From Phoma sp. XZ068 (taxonomy: Eukaryota > Ascomycota > Dothideomycetes > Pleosporales > Didymellaceae), in the NCBI GenBank assembly GCA_004835665.1, contig RBKR01000025.1, positions 186,001 through 250,000 of the forward strand: 64,000 nucleotides of DNA, read 5' to 3'. Positions 21,988 to 32,200 of this stretch are shown here, piece by piece. Position 1 is the stretch's first letter; each line of letters opens with the position of its first letter. A program made the position numbers and the translations under genes. The notes beneath the pieces were generated by a model. It was given only the letters and a program-made list of their open reading frames with translations, was not told the origin of the DNA and searched no databases.

Positions 21988-23676
21988 ATGGCACAGAGAC
22001 ATGCGGAGAGGTCACAGTTCTACCATGGACTGGTGGACATGGGAAGCAATGGCATTCGGTTTTCGATAACGGACCTTTCGCCAGCTACTCAACGCATCCT
22101 GCCGACTGTCTACCTTGACCGTGCTGCTATATCGTTGTACGATGCGCAGTACGAAGATGGCAAGGCTGTACCTATTCCTGAGCATACGATCAAGCAAGTT
22201 GTAAAATCACTTCTACGCTTCAGGTCAACATGTCGAGACTTTAGCGTACCCGATGATCAAATTCGCATTGTTGCAACAGAGGCGACACGTAAAGCGATCA
22301 ACTCCGAAGCATATCGAGCTGCAATCCAAGAGGCCACAGGATGGACTGTAGAGCTTCTGCCCAAAGCCACGGAAGGCAAGGTCGGAGCACTGGGTGTTGC
22401 AAGCTCTTACGAAAATGTACGAGGTCTGATGATGGATCTCGGAGGCGGGAGCACGCAGCTTACCTGGATTATCACTGAGAAGGGTGACATCCGGATGAGT
22501 CCAGCAGGTAGCGTGAGTCTTCCATATGGTGCAGCGGCCCTCATGCAGCGGCTTGAAGCAGCAGGCAAGAGAAAGAGCAAGGAATATCACGCGTTCGAAA
22601 AGGAGGTGATCAGTGATCTGAAGGCTGCTGTGCAGGAAATCGACATTCCTCAGGAGCTTCTCAAGTCTCGTGAAGGTCTTCACCTCTACCTCTCTGGAGG
22701 TGGCTTCCGTGGCTGGGGTTTTGTGTTGATGTCAGAACATGCCATCAAGCCGTATCCTATTCCCATCATCAACGGTTTCAGGACTTCTACAGATACGTTT
22801 TTGGATACGATGTCTGTTCAGGCCGCTGTAACGCAAGACGATACTCCGGAGATTTTTCGAGTGTCAGCACGGCGAGCGAGCCAGGTACCGGCAGTCGCTT
22901 TCCTCGTCGAGTGTCTGGCACAAGCTCTTCCTGCCCTAACAGATGTCTACTTCTGCCAGGGTGGTGTTCGAGAAGGTATGCACTTTGCAGAGATGGCACC
23001 AGAATACCGCGCCGAGAGCCCTCTTGTCGCCGCGACCGGGCCGTACGCACCGCCCTCAATGCAGCAGCTTGTCGACCTTCTGTTCTCTGCCATACCGGCT
23101 CCTGCACCCGGCCAAAAGCCTCATTTCAGTACACCGCTGCTTACGGCTTTCATCCAGGGCGTGTTCGCACACATGGCACAAGTCAAAGACCTTCGAGGCG
23201 GCTCAGCTCTGCGAAGCACAACTACAGGTATCTTCTCCACTGCTCATGGCGCAAGCCACGAGGACCGCGCACTACTTGCTATTCTGCTCTGCGAGCGCTA
23301 CGGTGGTTATGGGTCTATCAGCCCCACTGAGCAGGACTTTTATAAGCGTATGTTACAGCTGCTCCCAGAGGGTATGGAGTGGTGGTGCATGTATCTCGGC
23401 CGCGTGGCCGCTGTGATTGCTGCTGTGTATCCTGCTGGTGCTATCAGAGATGTGCGTGTGGCTATTAAGACGCAATGGACTGTCACAAAGAAGGGGAATG
23501 AGAAGCTATGTATCGACTTTGACTTTAAGAAGGAGATTGATGAGCTAGATGAAGGATTGGATGCAGCGCTCAGGAAGATTAGCAAAGCGGGCAAGAAGAA
23601 GAACTGGGTGAGCGGCGAAGGGCACAAGGTGTTGCTGACGGTCAATGGGAATGAGTATGATGGCGATGAAAATTAG
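21988..23676 (+). CDS. rtg2: Rtg2-like Ppx/GppA phosphatase-domain protein
   Basis: A single exon of 562 residues with ATG at the family start. The actin-like ATPase fold of Ppx/GppA proteins shows as LVDMGSNGIRFSI near the N-terminus, RIVATEATRKA, and MDLGGGSTQLTW near residue 150. The C-terminal half matches the fungal Rtg2 extension. In yeast Rtg2 is a cytosolic sensor of mitochondrial dysfunction acting upstream of Rtg1/Rtg3; in filamentous fungi the same family is annotated as retrograde regulator but less studied. Downstream lies glutamate dehydrogenase, whose substrate links to retrograde-controlled anaplerosis; proximity alone is weak evidence. Confidence 0.9.
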   Translation: MAQRHAERSQFYHGLVDMGSNGIRFSITDLSPATQRILPTVYLDRAAISLYDAQYEDGKAVPIPEHTIKQVVKSLLRFRSTCRDFSVPDDQIRIVATEATRKAINSEAYRAAIQEATGWTVELLPKATEGKVGALGVASSYENVRGLMMDLGGGSTQLTWIITEKGDIRMSPAGSVSLPYGAAALMQRLEAAGKRKSKEYHAFEKEVISDLKAAVQEIDIPQELLKSREGLHLYLSGGGFRGWGFVLMSEHAIKPYPIPIINGFRTSTDTFLDTMSVQAAVTQDDTPEIFRVSARRASQVPAVAFLVECLAQALPALTDVYFCQGGVREGMHFAEMAPEYRAESPLVAATGPYAPPSMQQLVDLLFSAIPAPAPGQKPHFSTPLLTAFIQGVFAHMAQVKDLRGGSALRSTTTGIFSTAHGASHEDRALLAILLCERYGGYGSISPTEQDFYKRMLQLLPEGMEWWCMYLGRVAAVIAAVYPAGAIRDVRVAIKTQWTVTKKGNEKLCIDFDFKKEIDELDEGLDAALRKISKAGKKKNWVSGEGHKVLLTVNGNEYDGDEN

Positions 23677-25302
23677 ATAGATCCGTAAACACGTCTGGTG
23701 ACTCAATGCACTGTTCTCACAATGGTTCATGGAAGGCGACTCATGCTGTGGCGAGCATCGTGAGGCTTGGACAGAGGCATGGACCCTGAAATCTGCTTAC
23801 CCCTAACCAAGCGCCGCTCTGACAACGCCAAAAGAGACATCGTGACTTGCAAGCGGTGTGTCGCCACAGCTCGAAATAAATCACAAAGGTCACGATGTAT
23901 CGGAAGGCACGGGACTGGTGCGGCTGGAATGTCTCCGGCCTGTCCCCGTCCTACGGGAGCTGGTCCCGGCTCAGGCATCGTGACTTTTCGATGACTGATG
24001 AGACTGTACGTGTCCCCATTGCACTGGCCGCGAGGCTGCACGTGGACGCAGTTTCGAAGGGGTAATCGAATGTTCGCATTACCCCCTCGAAACTCCCCCA
24101 GCCAAGGATCGTGAACTGCGGAGTCGGTGCTCATGCACGTTTGGTGGTACGCTGTCGTGAATGCATGGTTCCCGATAACCGCGTATATTGGCGTCTCCAC
24201 CTCCCACACGCAGCAACTGCAGAGTTTTCAGGATTCACGCCGGCTGCGCAATATCGCGCAATTCCCTGCACGTCTGGAAGCTGCGAGTGAGGCTTTTTCA
24301 GGTCATGTTCTGAGGCGGCGTTAACTATTACGTGAGAGACCCCTGTTCTCTCGATCAGTGCAGGCGTGGATGGCGCTAAGCAGAGATCCTGGGGAAACTT
24401 AGTGCTCGGCTCAGAGCCGCTTGTGGCCGGCTGACGTTCAGGTACGCCATCAGCATAGCCAGCTGCCCGTAAGAGGACTGCTGATCGCGGAGTATAAAGA
24501 TGGCTGCCCGCCATGAGCAGGAGGGCAACGGCTTAGGCTACCCAGTACACTACCCCTTCTCGTTCCCCTTCAGTTGCCATCTCTTATCTTCAAGACGCCT
24601 GGAATTCGATCCTAGTGTCACCCTTGAAGATTGTAGTGTCGTACCAAGACATCATTCAGCAGCCGGTTCACGAGGATTTGAGCTGAAATACACGCGCTCA
24701 GCACCTCTCAGAGCAAAGAGCGGTAAAAAGGCAGCCAATTGCAGCCGTATACGCTATCTTCCATCAAAGCTTCGGTCAGATTCCCCTGCCCGAGACTCGC
24801 GCTTCTCTTGCCTTCGATTGCCCGGCTGTCTTCGCTCGCCCGGCTCAGTGTGGATCTGCGGCTCCCAGAGGTAAGCTAGTCCTGCGTCATGCTGCAACCA
24901 AAAATAGTGGCCCTGCGGCCCTCGCGAACTCAGCTCGTGAGCAGAGTTTAAAAGAGGACGGGCAGCCATTGCGGCCGTGCAATTGCATTGATAGCAAGCT
25001 TTGGCAGTATTCTGACCTCCCCCCAGACGTGTTTTACGTGCCGCTCCGTCTCGCCGTGCAGTTTCCAGCTCTCGGCCCCGCCTCGCAACCCCCGCGACTG
25101 AACGCTTTCATACTTCAGACGCAGCGGAAGACACTCGCCCAAACTCCGGCAACCCCGCCAAGTTAGCGATTCCTAGCCAAGCAGTTTCAAGCCGGCCATT
25201 TGCTGCGTGTTTGGACATTACGACGCTCTGAAGAAAGCTACAAATTCGAGCTCTACTCCGCAATCACTCTCCCGCCATACAACACACACACATACACACA
25301 AC
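23677..25302. other. Long leader/promoter of glutamate dehydrogenase
   Basis: 1.6 kb without a gene. A TATAAA motif occurs at 24493-24498 and a GTAAGC donor-like site at 24871, so a long 5' leader, possibly with a UTR intron, is conceivable. Two similar segments occur near 24724-24790 and 24946-25022. A CA-rich run lies just before the ATG. None of the ORFs here looks like a protein. Confidence 0.4.
24724..25022. repeat. Possible diverged direct duplication
   Basis: Near 24727 an A-rich run leads into GGCAGCCAATTGCAGCC and then a CAAAGCTT. Near 24946 a similar run leads into GGGCAGCCATTGCGGCC and then a CAAGCTTT. Spacing within the two segments is similar. The match is imperfect, seen by eye only, and could be chance. 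Confidence 0.3.
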
Positions 25303-28300
25303 ATGGCGTCAACACCAATAAACGGCGCCCAGGCAGTGGCCCACAAGCTGCTCAATGAGGTCGTCCGCACCCCCGACCGACGACCCTCGCCCATGCCCAC
25401 ACATCTGAGCGTCCCCGGCTCTGGACACTCGACACCGCGTGTCATCCCGCAAGAAGGCACAAGCGGCTCCGGCTATGTTGCCCCGACCTTTGAGGGCAAG
25501 GACAAGCAGATGGAGGCCGTCATGGACGGCGTCGAGGACAAGGGCTTCATCCCCCCGGACTTTGTCGAGTCCGAGGTCAAGTGGTTCTACAACGAGCTCG
25601 GCATCGATGACATGTACTTCGCCACCGAGTCGGTCGAGGCCATTGTCACCCACATCCACTCGCTCTACGCCGCCAAGGTGGCCGCATATGCCCGTGACGA
25701 CAAGCGCCTCGAGATCAGACTCGACAAGGAGGCTGCCGACCACGCTGTGTACATTGACACCAGCAAGCCCGGTGTCTCGGTCCTCGACGGACCGCGCTAC
25801 GAGCAGCGCATCGACACAAAGTACCTGAACAACTCAAAGGGCAATGCCGGTTACCGTGTCGAGAGCTTCCGATCGACGAGCCCGCTCCCTGGCAGCGACG
25901 ACCAGCAGCTGCGATGCTACTTCGTCTACCAGTGCGAGTTCGCGAACGCCAACCCCGGTGAGACCGAGACCGATCTCGAGAAGATTGGTGACAAGCGTTT
26001 CCTGCAAAAGGCCACCGCCAACACCAAGGACATCTACCAGCAGGCCCTCGAGGTTGCTGTTGAGCGAACCGGCCCGGTCATCGAGTGGTTTGACATTGAA
26101 GGCTCGCGGGATAAGCGTCTGGTCGTTGCCTACAAGCAGGGCTCTGCTCTCGGCATGTTCAGCGCGCTGAGTGATCTGTACCACTACTACGGTCTGACCA
26201 CCTCGCGAAAGTACGTCGAGCAGTTCTCCAACGGCTACACAGTCATGTCGTTGTACCTCAGCCCGCTTTCCGGAGCTGCTGGCGCCAAGCACCCTCCCAT
26301 CGAGGCCTCGATCCACCAGATCATCAAGGAAATCTCCCTGCTGTACTGCATTCCCCAGAACAAGTTCCAGACTCTGTTCGCTACCGGCAGGCTCAGTCTG
26401 CAGGAGACCATCTACGCGCACTGCGTTTGGGTGTTCATTACTCACTTCTTGAACCGTCTCGGAAACGAGTACACTGCACTCTCCGCAATTTTGAACCCAG
26501 AGAACAGCGCGCACGCCGAGCTGCTTTCCAAGCTGAAGCGCAGGCTGCGTGCTGAGACATTCACTGCCGACTACATCCTCGAGATCATCAACTCTTACCC
26601 GGATCTCGTCCACAGCCTGTACCTGTCGTTCGCAAACACCCACTACGTCCAGACACGAGGCAAGGAGGACGACTTCCTGCCCACGCTGAGTTACCTGCGT
26701 CTTAAGATCGACAAGGTCCAGACAAGCGAGGAGCTGACCGACACCATCAACAAGGCGGTTGTCAACGACCACCACGAGATGGTCATGAACTCCTTCCGCA
26801 TCTTCAACAACTCGGTGCTGAAGACTAACTTCTACACCCCCACCAAGGTCGCCGTCAGCTTCCGCTTGAACCCCGACTTCCTCCCACCTTCGGAGTACCC
26901 CCAGCCCCTCTACGGAATGTTCCTTGTTATTGGATCAGAGTTCCGTGGTTTCCATCTCCGATTCCGTGATATCGCCCGTGGTGGTATCCGTATCGTTAAG
27001 TCGAGGAGCCAGGAAGCATACTCGATCAACGCACGATCGCTGTTCGACGAGAACTACAACCTCGCAAACACACAGCAGCGCAAGAACAAGGATATCCCCG
27101 AGGGTGGATCCAAGGGTGTCGTCCTGCTCGACTTCAAGCACCAGGATAAGGCTGCTGGCGCGTTCGAGAAGTACATTGACAGTATCCTCGATCTTTTGCT
27201 GCCCCCCATCAGCCCTGGAATCAAGGACCCTATTGTCGATCTCCACGGCAAGGAGGAGATCCTGTTCATGGGTCCTGACGAGAACACTGCTGATCTTGTC
27301 GACTGGGCGACCGAGCACGCTAGGGTTCGCGGTGCGCCATGGTGGAAGTCGTTCTTCACCGGCAAGAGCCCCAAGCTTGGTGGTATCCCTCACGACCGCT
27401 ATGGCATGACTACTCTGTCTGTCCGCGAGTACGTCTTGGGTATCTACCGCAAGCTGAACCTCGACCCCAGCAAGGTCCGCAAACTGCAGACTGGTGGACC
27501 AGACGGCGATCTCGGTTCCAACGAGATTCTCCTTTCGAACGAGAAGTACGTCTCCATCGTCGATGGCTCCGGTGTGCTTGTTGATCCCAACGGTCTTGAC
27601 CACACCGAGCTGCTCCGCCTCGCCAAGAACCGCCAGATGATCAACAACTACGATGTCTCCAAGCTGTCGCAGCAAGGTTACCGCGTTCTTGTCGACGACA
27701 CCAACGTTCGCCTTCCATCCGGCGATCTGGTCTACAACGGCACAACATTCCGCAACACCTTCCACCTCCGCAGCGACATTCAGTACGACACCTTCGTCCC
27801 CTGTGGTGGCCGTCCCGAATCCATCGACCTGTCCTCCGCAAACAAGCTCATCGTCGACGGAAAGTGCATCATCCCCTACCTCGTCGAAGGCGCCAACCTC
27901 TTCATCACGCAGGACGCCAAACTCCGCCTCGAAAAGGCCGGCTGCATCCTCTACAAAGACGCCTCCGCAAACAAGGGCGGTGTCACCTCCTCCTCCCTCG
28001 AAGTCCTCGCCTCCCTCTCCTTCGACGACGAATCCTTCATCCAGCACATGTGCGTCGACGCCAACGGTGTCGCCCCAGAATTCTACAACAAATACGTCGC
28101 GGGCGTCCAGAAAATCATCCAGAACAACGCCCGCCTCGAATTCGAGGCCATCTGGCGCGAACACCAGGCCACTGGCCAACCGAGGAGTATCCTATCCGAC
28201 ACGCTATCGAACGCGATCACCAAGCTCGACGAGGAACTCCAGAACACCGATCTGTGGAATAACATTGCGTTCCGCCACAGCGTCCTATCTGAGGCGCTAC

Positions 28301-28563
28301 CGCCCCTGCTCCTGCAGCAGATTGGTCTCGAGAAGATTATTGAGCGGGTATGTCTCCCCCTTCCCTCCCCTTACGTATCGTTTTCAATGCTAACAACGCA
28401 ACAGGTCCCAGAGAACTACCTCCGCGCCATCTTCGGCTCGTACCTCGCCTCGCGCTTCGTGTACGAGTTCGGCGCTGGAGCATCACAATTTGCGTTCTTT
28501 GATTTCATGAGCAAGAGGGTTGCCAAGGCGAATGCGCAGATCAACGGCACGGCGACTTTGTAG
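25303..28563 (+). CDS. gdh2: NAD-specific glutamate dehydrogenase
   Basis: Exons 25303-28347 and 28405-28563 give 1067 residues, the size of the fungal large NAD-GDH (Gdh2). It oxidatively deaminates glutamate to 2-oxoglutarate and ammonium, opening glutamate as a carbon source. Visible blocks include the FRGFHLRFRDIARGGIRIV substrate region, SKGVVLLDFK, GPDGDLGSNEI (nucleotide binding) and VEGANLFITQDAKLRLE. The long N-terminal domain is typical. The 57-nt intron (GTATGT, GCTAAC, ACAG) is a multiple of three without stop, so retention would add 19 residues rather than truncate. The start is the ATG after a CA-rich leader; earlier in-frame codons are non-ATG. Confidence 0.95.
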   Translation: MASTPINGAQAVAHKLLNEVVRTPDRRPSPMPTHLSVPGSGHSTPRVIPQEGTSGSGYVAPTFEGKDKQMEAVMDGVEDKGFIPPDFVESEVKWFYNELGIDDMYFATESVEAIVTHIHSLYAAKVAAYARDDKRLEIRLDKEAADHAVYIDTSKPGVSVLDGPRYEQRIDTKYLNNSKGNAGYRVESFRSTSPLPGSDDQQLRCYFVYQCEFANANPGETETDLEKIGDKRFLQKATANTKDIYQQALEVAVERTGPVIEWFDIEGSRDKRLVVAYKQGSALGMFSALSDLYHYYGLTTSRKYVEQFSNGYTVMSLYLSPLSGAAGAKHPPIEASIHQIIKEISLLYCIPQNKFQTLFATGRLSLQETIYAHCVWVFITHFLNRLGNEYTALSAILNPENSAHAELLSKLKRRLRAETFTADYILEIINSYPDLVHSLYLSFANTHYVQTRGKEDDFLPTLSYLRLKIDKVQTSEELTDTINKAVVNDHHEMVMNSFRIFNNSVLKTNFYTPTKVAVSFRLNPDFLPPSEYPQPLYGMFLVIGSEFRGFHLRFRDIARGGIRIVKSRSQEAYSINARSLFDENYNLANTQQRKNKDIPEGGSKGVVLLDFKHQDKAAGAFEKYIDSILDLLLPPISPGIKDPIVDLHGKEEILFMGPDENTADLVDWATEHARVRGAPWWKSFFTGKSPKLGGIPHDRYGMTTLSVREYVLGIYRKLNLDPSKVRKLQTGGPDGDLGSNEILLSNEKYVSIVDGSGVLVDPNGLDHTELLRLAKNRQMINNYDVSKLSQQGYRVLVDDTNVRLPSGDLVYNGTTFRNTFHLRSDIQYDTFVPCGGRPESIDLSSANKLIVDGKCIIPYLVEGANLFITQDAKLRLEKAGCILYKDASANKGGVTSSSLEVLASLSFDDESFIQHMCVDANGVAPEFYNKYVAGVQKIIQNNARLEFEAIWREHQATGQPRSILSDTLSNAITKLDEELQNTDLWNNIAFRHSVLSEALPPLLLQQIGLEKIIERVCLPLPSPYVSFSMLTTQQVPENYLRAIFGSYLASRFVYEFGAGASQFAFFDFMSKRVAKANAQINGTATL

Positions 28564-29259
28564 ATGGACGGACGGACGTACAGACGTACAGACGGAAGCA
28601 TAGCATATCCTTTGGAGTTTTGATTGTGGTTTGGAAACATAAAAGTAACATTTTTGGCTTATGTGGAGGTGGCCGGCGTGTCACGCCGCATTTGCTTTGC
28701 TCGTATACGGTGTAACTGTAGGTGGCGATAGGCCTCGATAAATGATACAATTTCATAACATTCTGCATTTTATCACGTTAGCTTGTACGAAGAGCGGTTC
28801 ACGGTATCATAAAAGGATCAGATGAATGAAGAATGATTATTGCAGTACGCCTTGCTTGAAGAGCTTGTTATTCCGACCCTTACGCCAGCCTGATCCCATT
28901 ACCCAAAACCAAACGCCCTTGCAAATCCCAGAAAGCATAACGCCTTGCAAACTACATACGTACAAGAACAGTGAGTGTTCAAAATGTCCGATTTCCATCG
29001 CAAACCCGCTTTCATCATGAACCAACAGCAGCAACCAGCTCTACTAACTCATCGTATCCAACAGTACCAACTCAAACCCTCCCAAAGCTCGAATCCAAAT
29101 CTCAAACCATTCAGCGAGTGATGTCCTCGAGTATCAAAAGAGTGAGTCAAGGTCTTGCTAGACAGCAAGTCTGGCAGTGATCCGTATGTGCTGTTTGTCT
29201 ATGACAAAGGCAGCGGTGGCGAGGATATCTCGAATCATATCCCTTTCAATAATGACTGT
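28564..29259. other. Convergent intergenic region
   Basis: 696 bp between the stops of gdh2 (plus) and the large coiled-coil gene (minus). A short GACGGACG/GTACAGAC-like repeat follows the gdh2 stop. No gene is seen. Confidence 0.4.
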
Positions 29260-32200
29260 TCAACCAACAGTGCTTCCCATGACACTCTCCTCCTCAGCCG
29301 CGCGGCGGAAGTAATCCGCGTCAACCATAGTGCCGTTGTCCAGTGCAGTAGGAAGCTCTGTACCCAGACCAGAATCAGTTGGGTTAAAGCTCTTCGGGTT
29401 CACCTTCATTTCCTCCGCCACCGCGGCTACCGCACGATCGATAGCTGAATCGGTGGGCATAGGCATCTCCGACACTTCAGAGGCCGTGACGTCAGAAACC
29501 TCGGATCCTGTGATACCAGAGACTTCCGAGGCGTCGAGTTTGGTTGTCTGCTCGTCATCTTCCTCTTCAGACTCCGACTCGGAAGCTCCGTCAACGGCGC
29601 TCTCAGCAGGAGCAGCGGATCGAGCAACAGTCGAACCATATGATGTGCGACGGTCGAGATCGCTGCCACTCATGTATGAGCCGGAGCCGTAGGTGTACTC
29701 ACTGCCGTAATTTGAGCGGCGATCATCGCCAGGTGTCTCGCCCTCGGCGTAGCTCTCAGCGTAGTTGGACTCGCTGGCGACACTGTAGCGACGTTCGGTA
29801 CCTGCGTCGCTTTGCACATCTTCGGAAACGACGGAGGGAGCAATCGAAGCCGCCGTCTGGGATTCTGGCTCTGGCTCGGCCTCTTCGATGAGGGGAGCGT
29901 TCTCCTTGTTTGCGACGACTGCGCTAGGGCGACCACTCCAAGACGACTTGCGCGGGTTGGTCTTGACAGAGTGGGCGCGCTTGAGACCAGCACTGGTGTT
30001 CGCCGTAGTGGGTGCCAGGTGAGTCTTTGCTGCGGGTGGAGCGTTACCACTAATCTGGCTCAGAGAGAAGATGCGGCGGTCCGCAGTGCTGTTGGGTGCA
30101 CTGCGACGGATAGCGGGACGCGGCTTCAGAGCCATATTGATAGCGTTGGCAGCTGGATTTGGAGGCAGCGAACGCTCAGCACCGCCATCAACGCTCATGC
30201 GCTTCTTGAGCTTGCTAGGACTCTTGGACCCTTTGGCGATCATCAAGGCGCGGGAGTGATCCATGATTCCGTTCAAGATGCGGCGCTCGAGTGCATCCGC
30301 CTTTGCATCCATCATGTGCAACTCTTCACGACGGATGTCAAGCGCGGTGTGGAGCGATGAGACCTCACCAGTAAGGCGCACCTTCTGGTTTGCAAGGTTC
30401 TCGCGCTCTGCTTGTAGAGAAGCAACGATGGCAAGCAGGGAGTCCTTCTCCTCCTTCAGCTCTTGCATGGTACGGTCCTTCTCTTCCCTCAGCTCAGCCA
30501 TGACACGTGCCTTCTCCTCCTTCAACTCTTGTAGAACGTGATCCTTTTCTGCCTTGAGATCGTCAAGCTCGGCGTGAAGTTGCTCCTTGTAAGTACTCTT
30601 CTCGAGCTTGAGGTTCTCGAGGTCGGCCTCGAGCTGTTCCTTCTGAGCAGAACGGCGCTCGACAAGAAGAGCAAGCTCTTCCGCTTCACGCTCCTTTGAC
30701 TCGTTACCCTCGAGGGTGAGCTGAGTCTGTTTAGCAACGAAGTCGCTGATCTCGACAGCTGTCAATTTGACCTGGGCGTTGATCTCGTCAAGACGCTCAA
30801 GTTGACCGGCTGCCTTGGTCGCGTCATCTGCGTGACCGAGAAGCTTGTCCAACTTCTCTTGAACAGCAGCATCGTCGTATGTGGCAGAAGGCTCAATAGC
30901 AAGCAACTTGTCAAGCTTGTCCTGTACGGGGGCGTCGTCATACTTCTCAGGCTGAGGGGTGGGAGCAGGCAGAAGTCTCGGCAGGTTGGCGAAGTGATTC
31001 TGAATCTCCTCAGACCGAGCCTTGGCTTCATCGTGCATGGCGCGGGTGTGCTCGTCGGCCTCTTCCTTGGATTTCTGAGCGTGGTCGTAGTGTGCCTTGA
31101 CAAGAGCTTCGATTTCGCGGAGCGCCATCATGAACTTGGGGTTGTGCTCGGTGATCTCATCCTGCAGGCCGATGAAGATGTTCTCGATGTTCTTCAGCTC
31201 ATCACGGGTGTGAGAATGCTCGGTCTTGTCTTCAAGCTTTTGCTCTTCGATCTTGGCAACAGCGCCATCGATCTTTTCCAGCGAGCCATCTAGCTTCTCG
31301 AACGCAGTGGCTGAGTCAGTACCCATCTTTGTCTGATGCTCCTCGAAGCGTTCGTTCATGCCGGCGATGGTGGCTCCGAGAGTATCAATAGTCAAGCGCA
31401 GCTCGTCAGCCATGGTCTTCGTGGTCTCGAGAATCTTTTCTTGCTCTTCGGCCTTCTCCTTCATCACTCGAGCCTGCTCATCTGCCAGAAGCTGAGCATC
31501 ATCGTACTTCGCCATCAAGACGTTGAACTTCTCCTCCAGCTTCTCGGTGAAGTCGGTAACGATCGCACCCTTGACTTCGTCTTGCTTCTCGAGGTGAAGT
31601 GCAGACTTCTCGGCGTGGTCGTTCTGCAGACCCTCAATGGAACCGTGGGCACGCTCGAACTCACGAGTCAATGTCTCCATTAGCTCCTTGACATCAGCAG
31701 TAACGTTGTTCGCGCCGATAGTCTCCTCTAGAGTGGTGAGGGACGTCTTCAAGCCTTCGATGGATCCACCCTCGTTGAAGTTGGTCAATATCTCATCCTT
31801 CATGGTGTCCAGAGCAGTCTTAACTTCAGTGATGTTCTCAACAAGGCTCTCAGCTTCCTTGCGGCGATCGTCAAAGTTGTTTGCGGTTTTGAGAATATCT
31901 TCTTCGTAGGTGTCTTTCATCTTCTCGTGGCTGTCGCGGAACTCGTGGATAAGACCAGTCAGCTGCTCCATGTCGGCTTTTGATGGAATTTCATCAGGAT
32001 CGGGGATCTTCATATCGTCAAGCTTGGCTTTGAGATCATCGACGAGGAGAGAAACTGCATCGACATCAGCCTTAGTGGCGTTCGGATCCTCGGGTTTCGC
32101 GGCTTTCATCTCGTCGAGGGCTGTCTTGATGTCGTCTGCAATGACTTGCACGACCGTCACATCAGCTTTAGTCGCTCCCTCTTCGTCGATCTTCTTAGCG

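Noticed and set aside
25834..26775. 313-codon ORF antisense to gdh2
   Set aside because: Same reason as the other antisense frame: codon-bias shadow.
26935..28179. 414-codon ORF antisense to gdh2
   Set aside because: Mirror of a GC-biased, highly expressed coding region; the protein is Val/Glu/Asp-rich low complexity with no family features, while the plus-strand frame is an unambiguous dehydrogenase.
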